Assembly (NCBI GenBank): GCA_018268375.1
Contig: JAFDWS010000001.1
Coordinates: 586,627 to 650,626, forward strand
Reading direction: 5' to 3'
Length of the DNA stretch: 64,000 nt
From: Armatimonadota bacterium
Lineage (GTDB): Bacteria; Armatimonadota; Fimbriimonadia; Fimbriimonadales; Fimbriimonadaceae
Of this stretch, positions 60,908 through 64,000 are shown piece after piece. Every line of letters begins with the position of its first letter. The first letter of the stretch is position 1. The translations under genes were made by a program, and so were the position numbers. The notes beneath the pieces were generated by a model that saw nothing but the letters and a program-made list of their open reading frames with translations, was not told the DNA's origin and ran no database searches.

Positions 60908-61342
60908 GTGACCGACCTTAACGCAAGGATCGACGAACTCGCCGATCTTATGGACGAGTACCAGTTGGAGCGCGGCAAGCTGACGGGAGAAGGGTGGTCG
61001 GTCGCCTTCGCCCGAACAGTGTCGCTGCCACCCTCGAGTGAAACTCCCGAGCGAGCTCCGGCAACGACGTCCAAAGCTCCAAAGCCCCGAAAGCCGGACG
61101 GCCCGTCCGGGCACCCCGTGAACAGCCCGACGACCGGCATTTTCTACGCCTCGCCCAACCCCGGCGCGCCGGCCTTTGTGAAGGTCGGAGACTCGGTGGA
61201 GGCGGGCCAGGTGATCGGCTTGATCGAAGCGATGAAAGTCTTTAACGAGATCACGGTCAACGTGTCCGGCGTGGTCCGCCAAATCCTTGTCCAGAACGGC
61301 CAACTCGTGCAACCGGGCGATACGATCCTCACAGTCGGATGA
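60908..61342 (+). CDS. accB: Biotin carboxyl carrier protein of acetyl-CoA carboxylase
   Basis: 144 residues from GTG 60908 (MTDLNARIDELADLMDEYQL). The N-terminal helix matches AccB. A Pro/Ser/Thr/Ala-rich linker follows (about 45-70). The biotinyl domain begins NSPTTGIFYASPNPGAPAFV and has the biotinylation site EAMKVFNEI (Lys). It carries carboxybiotin for malonyl-CoA synthesis. Instead of accC, the next gene is a nitrilase-family hydrolase, whose ATG overlaps this stop. Confidence 0.92.
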   Translation: MTDLNARIDELADLMDEYQLERGKLTGEGWSVAFARTVSLPPSSETPERAPATTSKAPKPRKPDGPSGHPVNSPTTGIFYASPNPGAPAFVKVGDSVEAGQVIGLIEAMKVFNEITVNVSGVVRQILVQNGQLVQPGDTILTVG

Positions 61343-62151
61343 TCCGGGTCGCTTGCGCCCAGCTCAATGTTGCCTTCGGGAATCCCGAAACAAACCTGGA
61401 GCGCGCGCTCACTACGATCAATCAGTGCCGGGGCAATCAGGCCGATCTGATTGTGTTTCCCGAGTGTTTCCTGACGGGATATTGCGTTGACAGCCTGGCA
61501 GAGGCTCGCTCAATCGCCATCTCGATAGACAGTCTCGAGCCCCTTCGTGAAGCGTGCGTCAAAGAAGGCGCCACCGTCATTGTCGGCTTTGCCGAGCAAG
61601 ACGCGGACAGGCTGTACAACAGTGCGGCACTCATTGAGCCGGACGGGAAGGTCTCGGTCTATCGCAAAACGCACCTGCCACATCTGGGGCTTGACCGTTT
61701 CGTCAGCCGGGGAGACCAAGTGCTCGTGGCCGACACGGCGATCGGCAGGATCGGCGTCTTCATTTGCTTCGATTTGCGCCCACCCGAGCTCGCTCGCTGT
61801 ATGGCGATCGCCGGCGCCCAACTTCTCGTCCTGCCGACAAACTGGCCCGTGGGCGCAAACGGCGGCCCCAACATCATCGCTCCTGCGCGAGCAAACGAGA
61901 ACAAGGTCTTCCTGGCCACCTGCAACCGAGCGGGAAACGAGAACGGGTTTCATTTCATCGGCCAAAGCGGCATCTACAGTGTCTTCGGCGCTCTCCTTGC
62001 TCAAGCGGGCGAAGGTGAGGAGATCATCTATGCCGACTTGGAGCTTGGGCTCGCCGATGAGAAGCAGAACGTGATGGTGCCAGGAAAGTACGAGACCAAC
62101 TCGTTCACATCGCGGAGGCCGGAGCTTTACAAGTCCCTTCTTGACGAGTAG
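61339..62151 (+). CDS. Carbon-nitrogen hydrolase (nitrilase superfamily)
   Basis: 270 residues. The Glu-Lys-Cys triad is clear: FPECFLTGY (Glu), YRKTHLPHL (Lys) and VFICFDLRPPELARC (Cys). The full fold is covered from MIRVACAQLNVAFGNPETNL to the end. Members hydrolyse nitriles, amides or N-carbamoyl amino acids, or act as the glutaminase of NAD synthesis; the substrate is not decided. Overlaps accB as ATGA and is therefore translationally coupled to it. Confidence 0.9.
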   Translation: MIRVACAQLNVAFGNPETNLERALTTINQCRGNQADLIVFPECFLTGYCVDSLAEARSIAISIDSLEPLREACVKEGATVIVGFAEQDADRLYNSAALIEPDGKVSVYRKTHLPHLGLDRFVSRGDQVLVADTAIGRIGVFICFDLRPPELARCMAIAGAQLLVLPTNWPVGANGGPNIIAPARANENKVFLATCNRAGNENGFHFIGQSGIYSVFGALLAQAGEGEEIIYADLELGLADEKQNVMVPGKYETNSFTSRRPELYKSLLDE

Positions 62152-62164
62152 GTAGCATCCGGTC

Positions 62165-63250
62165 GTGAGAAGTAGAACTTGGATGCGCGCTTTCGCGCTT
62201 TTGGGCGTAGTCGGACTGACGGCGCCCTACACGGCCGCTTTCGCACAACAGGTGGTGACGATTGCAGACGTCCTCAACGGGAAGTCGGTCCCGCTGAGCT
62301 TTAAGGTGGCTGACCTGCCGGGCGACTACAAACCAGTGCACATCAAGGTCAGCGGCAGTGGAGGCGGCGGCTTCTTCGACATGTTGATGGGAATGCTTGG
62401 CCCGTTCGCGATGATGGGCGGGAGTTCGCCGAAGGATCAAGACTCCGCCGCCTTTATGGCCGTGATCGACCTCAGTTGGACCAAGGGCGACGTCGTCAAG
62501 GTGCAGGGCAAGGACTTCTTGGTCACCTACAAGTGGTCGATCGAACCCCGAGACCTCATGACGCAAACCGCGAACAATTCGACCGATTCCAAGGCCAACC
62601 CGCTTGCCGACACGCCCTTGAGCCTCGCCCTCGTCGCGGTGGACAACATTGCTGCGATCAGCCCGGCGAACGGTGTCACCAAGGAAGACCTGATCAAGGT
62701 GCAGACCATGAAGATGCACAGCGATGCCGAGGCCGCAGCAGCAGGAACTGCTCCGACCGAGGTAGCCCACGATGCTCCGGCGGCCGAGGCCGCGACTCCC
62801 GACGACCAAGGTCTTTCCCACGCCAAGCAACTTGGAATGGCCCTTCAAATTTACGCGCAAGACTATGACGATGTGCTGCCGTACGCGCAAGGCACGAAGG
62901 CCGTGCAGTTCGTGACCTACCCTTACGTGAAGAACATTGACGTTTGGAAGACGATGAACCCGAATGGCAGCGACTTTCGATTCAACATCGCGGTCGGCGG
63001 ATCGTCGCTGCCCGCGATCGACCTCCCCGCTGAAACGGTCATGTTCTTCGAGTCGAAGCCTTGGCCCGATGGGACTCGGCTCGTGACGTTCTTGGACGGG
63101 CACGCGCGCCGCGTCACCCACGACGAGTGGCCGACTGTCGAGGCCTCAATGAAGAAGAGCTATCCGAAGGTTGCCAAGCCCCTTCCGCTGAGCTACGGTA
63201 TGGATTGGAATCCGGGAGGCGCCTTCCCTATGCTCTTAAGCGGTAGGTGA
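62165..63250 (+). CDS. Secreted protein with a C-terminal pseudopilin-like domain
   Basis: 361 residues from GTG 62165 (ATG 62183 is possible); signal RAFALLGVVGLTAPYTAAFA. Residues about 20-200 are a domain of unknown type (VVTIADVLNGKSVPLSFKVA, DQDSAAFMAVIDLSWTKGDV). The C-terminal part from about 217 (HAKQLGMALQIYAQDYDDVL, LVTFLDGHARRVTHDEW) matches the globular domain of armatimonad/planctomycete pseudopilins of the DUF1559/H-X9-DG type. The pilin N-terminal helix and cleavage motif are absent. Overlaps a convergent gene by 23 bp. Confidence 0.72.
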   Translation: MRSRTWMRAFALLGVVGLTAPYTAAFAQQVVTIADVLNGKSVPLSFKVADLPGDYKPVHIKVSGSGGGGFFDMLMGMLGPFAMMGGSSPKDQDSAAFMAVIDLSWTKGDVVKVQGKDFLVTYKWSIEPRDLMTQTANNSTDSKANPLADTPLSLALVAVDNIAAISPANGVTKEDLIKVQTMKMHSDAEAAAAGTAPTEVAHDAPAAEAATPDDQGLSHAKQLGMALQIYAQDYDDVLPYAQGTKAVQFVTYPYVKNIDVWKTMNPNGSDFRFNIAVGGSSLPAIDLPAETVMFFESKPWPDGTRLVTFLDGHARRVTHDEWPTVEASMKKSYPKVAKPLPLSYGMDWNPGGAFPMLLSGR

Positions 63251-63680
63251 AAACGTCCCGCACGGGCGGCTCGCCCTCCTCCTGCTCGAACCAAACCCGC
63301 AGGCTCTCGCCTCGTCTCTCGTAGACAAGGTAGGAGCCTGTGTCCTTGTTGGTCTGAAGGAACTGAGCGCGGTGCCCGCGCAGCGAGACCAGAGTGAACT
63401 CGGTCCAGCGGTCCATTTCTTCCCAACAAGACATATCCTTGTTGAGATGGCGGAACCGCAGTTGCACTCGGCCCTCGAACTCGCCGAGCAGCATGAATTC
63501 ATAAATATATGGAGATCCCGACCTGAACCACTTGAAGACTCCTGTCAATTGGCCGCCGCGAGGCGGCATCCAAAACTCCTCGACCTCATCGCCAGCGACC
63601 GTACCGTCCCAGTGACCTGCGAACCAGGCAAGATCATTCGTCGTCAAGCCAAGTAGTGGTTCGCGCGGTCGCCCTTCCAT
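63228..63680 (-). CDS. DUF6265-like protein
   Basis: 150 residues with no signal. The sequence begins TTNDLAWFAGHWDGTVAGDE, with EEFWMPPRGGQLTGVFKWF, YIYEFMLLGEFEGRVQLRFR and VFTYRLRA. The 'LAWFAGHWxG...EExWxPPRGGxLxG' pattern is the DUF6265 beta-barrel type. Function unknown. Convergent with the pseudopilin-like gene (23-bp overlap) and divergent from the 56-residue protein. Confidence 0.8.
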   Translation of the reverse strand: MEGRPREPLLGLTTNDLAWFAGHWDGTVAGDEVEEFWMPPRGGQLTGVFKWFRSGSPYIYEFMLLGEFEGRVQLRFRHLNKDMSCWEEMDRWTEFTLVSLRGHRAQFLQTNKDTGSYLVYERRGESLRVWFEQEEGEPPVRDVFTYRLRA

Positions 63681-63712
63681 GGAGGAAGTCTATCGCACGA
63701 AGGAAGTGAGTC

Positions 63713-63883
63713 ATGAGGAAGCTGATGTTCGGAATGGCGATGGCCAGTTTGGTGGGTTGGATCTTCTCCAAGCTAGTTCGCCAGACCCGTGTTGTCCGGG
63801 TCGCCAAGGCGCACAAGGAAGACCTCCTGGACGATGCGCTCCTGGAGACCTTCCCTGCAAGCGACCCCGTATCGGTGTACTAG
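63713..63883 (+). CDS. 56-residue membrane-anchored protein with an ETFPASDP C-terminus
   Basis: Starts at ATG 63713 with AAGGAAG 8-9 bases upstream and stops at TAG 63881. It begins MRKLMFGMAMASLVGWIFSK, a short membrane anchor. A basic middle (RQTRVVRVAKAHKED) follows, then the tail LLDDALLETFPASDPVSVY. The 'D.L..TFPASDP' ending is a recurrent motif at the end of short bacterial proteins, mostly known from Proteobacteria, with no function assigned. Its stop overlaps the convergent partial gene by a few bases. Confidence 0.75.
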   Translation: MRKLMFGMAMASLVGWIFSKLVRQTRVVRVAKAHKEDLLDDALLETFPASDPVSVY

Positions 63884-64000
63884 TCCGCGTCGATCACCGA
63901 GCCTGGCCGCGGCTGCTTGGTGCGTAGATCAAGCAGCCATGCCTCTTGGCCCGATCCAAAGTCCCCGTATCCAACGATCACGTTTCCATCGTTGGAGACT
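63880..64000 (-). CDS. C-terminal end of a HAF-repeat-like protein, cut by the window edge
   Basis: Minus-strand frame ending at TAG 63880-63882. The visible 39 residues are VSNDGNVIVGYGDFGSGQEA followed by WLLDLRTKQPRP and a short tail. SNDGNVIVGYG plus AWLLDL is the HAF-repeat style, as in the 41734 gene. The rest lies outside the window. It does not carry the shared C-terminal domain. Confidence 0.65.
   Translation of the reverse strand, partial: VSNDGNVIVGYGDFGSGQEAWLLDLRTKQPRPGSVIDAD

Overview
The window looks like chromosomal DNA of a GC-rich, Gram-negative-type environmental bacterium. Genes are densely packed, GTG and TTG starts are common, and many secreted beta-propeller or repeat proteins are present. 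My best guess is Armatimonadota (Fimbriimonadia-like): a SARP-type regulator, HAF-repeat proteins, a CcmF-type heme lyase, an MqnP-like UbiA prenyltransferase and pseudopilin-like domains occur together. This placement is an inference from gene content; no rRNA or marker phylogeny is available here.

Layout. 1-3.5 kb: end of a putative HExxH metallopeptidase, then clpC. 3.5-13.6 kb (minus strand): a beta-propeller phosphoesterase, then a molybdenum cofactor operon read right to left (SARP regulator, mobA-like, moaA, moaC-mogA fusion, moeA, moaD, moaE) with four ATGA stop/start couplings. 13.6-21.2 kb: a small secreted protein, an arabinose module (araD and araB on minus, divergent GH51 arabinofuranosidase on plus), then an ECF sigma factor coupled to a membrane protein. 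21.4-24.4 kb: a MinD/FlhG-like ATPase with a type II secretion ATPase-like N-domain, gcvT, and a stand-alone sigma region 4-like protein behind a strong palindrome. 24.4-27.9 kb: a zinc-ribbon/TPR, TPR and PilZ operon. 27.9-36.6 kb: amidohydrolase, UbiA, glycosyltransferase, histone-deacetylase-like hydrolase, a large BNR-repeat protein and a Bax-inhibitor-1 protein. 36.7-46 kb: aroA, a RAYT transposase relic between inverted REP repeats, lipid kinase, pyrE, a HAF-repeat protein, panD and ccmF. 46-64 kb: an RNase H-like nuclease, threonine aldolase, esterase, class III aminotransferase, CapA-like protein, a TIGR03790 pair, DinB-like and peroxiredoxin-like proteins, GH172, a 781-aa secreted protein, accB with a nitrilase-family hydrolase, and several small proteins.

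Most notable points: (1) L-ribulose-5-phosphate 4-epimerase carries an N-terminal zinc finger with exact ClpX spacing, and a strong Shine-Dalgarno sits directly before that start. (2) Two otherwise unrelated secreted proteins share an unrecognised C-terminal domain. (3) A RAYT with a shifted N-terminus and a lost HUH histidine lies between inverted REP units. (4) The region around 23.7-23.9 kb has an 11-bp-periodic triple direct repeat and a 24-bp palindrome. (5) A 56-aa membrane-anchored protein ends in an ETFPASDP motif. No CRISPR array, prophage, intact IS element, rRNA or convincing tRNA was seen.
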